From: Rikenella sp. | GTDB lineage: Bacteria > Bacteroidota > Bacteroidia > Bacteroidales > Rikenellaceae | NCBI GenBank assembly: GCA_029054535.1 | Contig: JAIDFC010000315.1 | Span: 1-24,500, forward strand | Direction: 5' to 3' | DNA length: 24,500 nucleotides | Part shown: positions 24,425-24,500 of the stretch, one piece after another | Position numbering within the stretch: position 1 is the first letter of the stretch | How the letters are laid out: each line of letters begins with the position of its first letter | Translations under genes and position numbers: made by a program | Notes under the pieces: model-generated | What the model was told of the DNA's origin: nothing | The model's database searches: none | The model's input: the letters and a program-made list of their open reading frames with translations, nothing else

Positions 24425-24500
24425 CTATTTCAGGCTGTGGGCGTTCCGTTCGCCGAGGCGACGGGCGATGATTCCTACCACGACGAGTTGCATGGAGTGG
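24425..24500 (-). CDS. C-terminal end of an unidentified protein, partial
   Basis: The minus strand entering from the right edge reads HSMQLVVVGIIARRLGERNA, then HSLK and a TAG stop (24427-24425). A hydrophobic run followed by a basic tail suggests the end of a membrane protein, but 25 codons are too few to name it. It lies about 110 bases upstream of rpoD on the same strand. Codon choice resembles that of neighbouring genes. Confidence 0.45.
   Translation of the reverse strand, partial: HSMQLVVVGIIARRLGERNAHSLK

Noticed and set aside
24184..24471. 95-codon plus-strand ORF at the right edge
   Set aside because: It overlaps the start of rpoD and the rpoD promoter region, and its translation shows no family; the minus-strand C-terminal fragment is the better reading of the edge.

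Overview
The window looks like chromosomal DNA from a GC-rich member of the Bacteroidales, most probably Alistipes or a close Rikenellaceae relative. This rests on several things: Bacteroidetes-type promoters (TAnnTTTG -7 boxes), starts without clear Shine-Dalgarno sequences, the short primary sigma factor without region 1.1, a pair of glycine-lipid acyltransferases (GlsA/GlsB type), the lptE-TPR-secG block, and a large DUF6067/GH123-related secreted protein. Genus is an inference from protein resemblance, not a measured result.

Layout. 1-76: start of rsmH (minus). 148-1955: glsA-like and glsB-like acyltransferases, facing each other. 2078-2238: a gene-free stretch rich in inverted repeats, ending in the terminator of the ribosomal operon rpsF-rpsR-rplI (3371-2271, minus), which has its own promoter and a short hairpin leader. 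3686-4573: AraC-family regulator with a strong terminator. 4790-9006: an accessory segment. Two divergent paralogs of an unknown secreted family (4790-5551 and 8236-9006) flank an unknown envelope protein, a papain/C39-like cysteine-peptidase lipoprotein and a JAMM-like protein; the middle (about 6.4-8.2 kb) is visibly AT-rich against its neighbours. Both lipoprotein-type genes there appear to have lost the proper start of their signal peptides, and the JAMM-like one also has an in-frame TGA inside its lipobox.

9187-16096: a dense, GC-rich plus-strand run: rsgA and trmH-type methyltransferase (20 bp overlap), a small conserved-looking unknown protein, a 899-aa GH123-related secreted protein, a 137-bp interrupted inverted repeat, a class III aminotransferase and a small PH-domain-like membrane protein. 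16097-17141: about 1 kb without an intact gene, holding large hairpins and a truncated FISUMP-type C-terminal fragment.

17142-19733: clpB (minus) with a terminator and, upstream, an excellent sigma-54 type -24/-12 element plus a palindrome. 20144-21727: lptE, a TPR-like gene and secG, closed by a perfect palindromic terminator. 21895-22974: holA (DNA polymerase III delta). 22975-23453: gene-free, with a short sequence resembling one at 16.2 kb. 23454-24314: rpoD (minus), then the last 25 codons of an unidentified minus-strand gene at the right edge.

Most genes are housekeeping (translation, ribosome assembly, replication, secretion, outer-membrane biogenesis, heat shock). The points worth a second look are the 4.8-9.0 kb accessory segment with its damaged lipoprotein signals, the sigma-54 signal at clpB, the structured gene-free DNA at 14.2, 16.2-16.7 and 2.1 kb, and several promoters placed so close to start codons that the mRNAs should be nearly leaderless.
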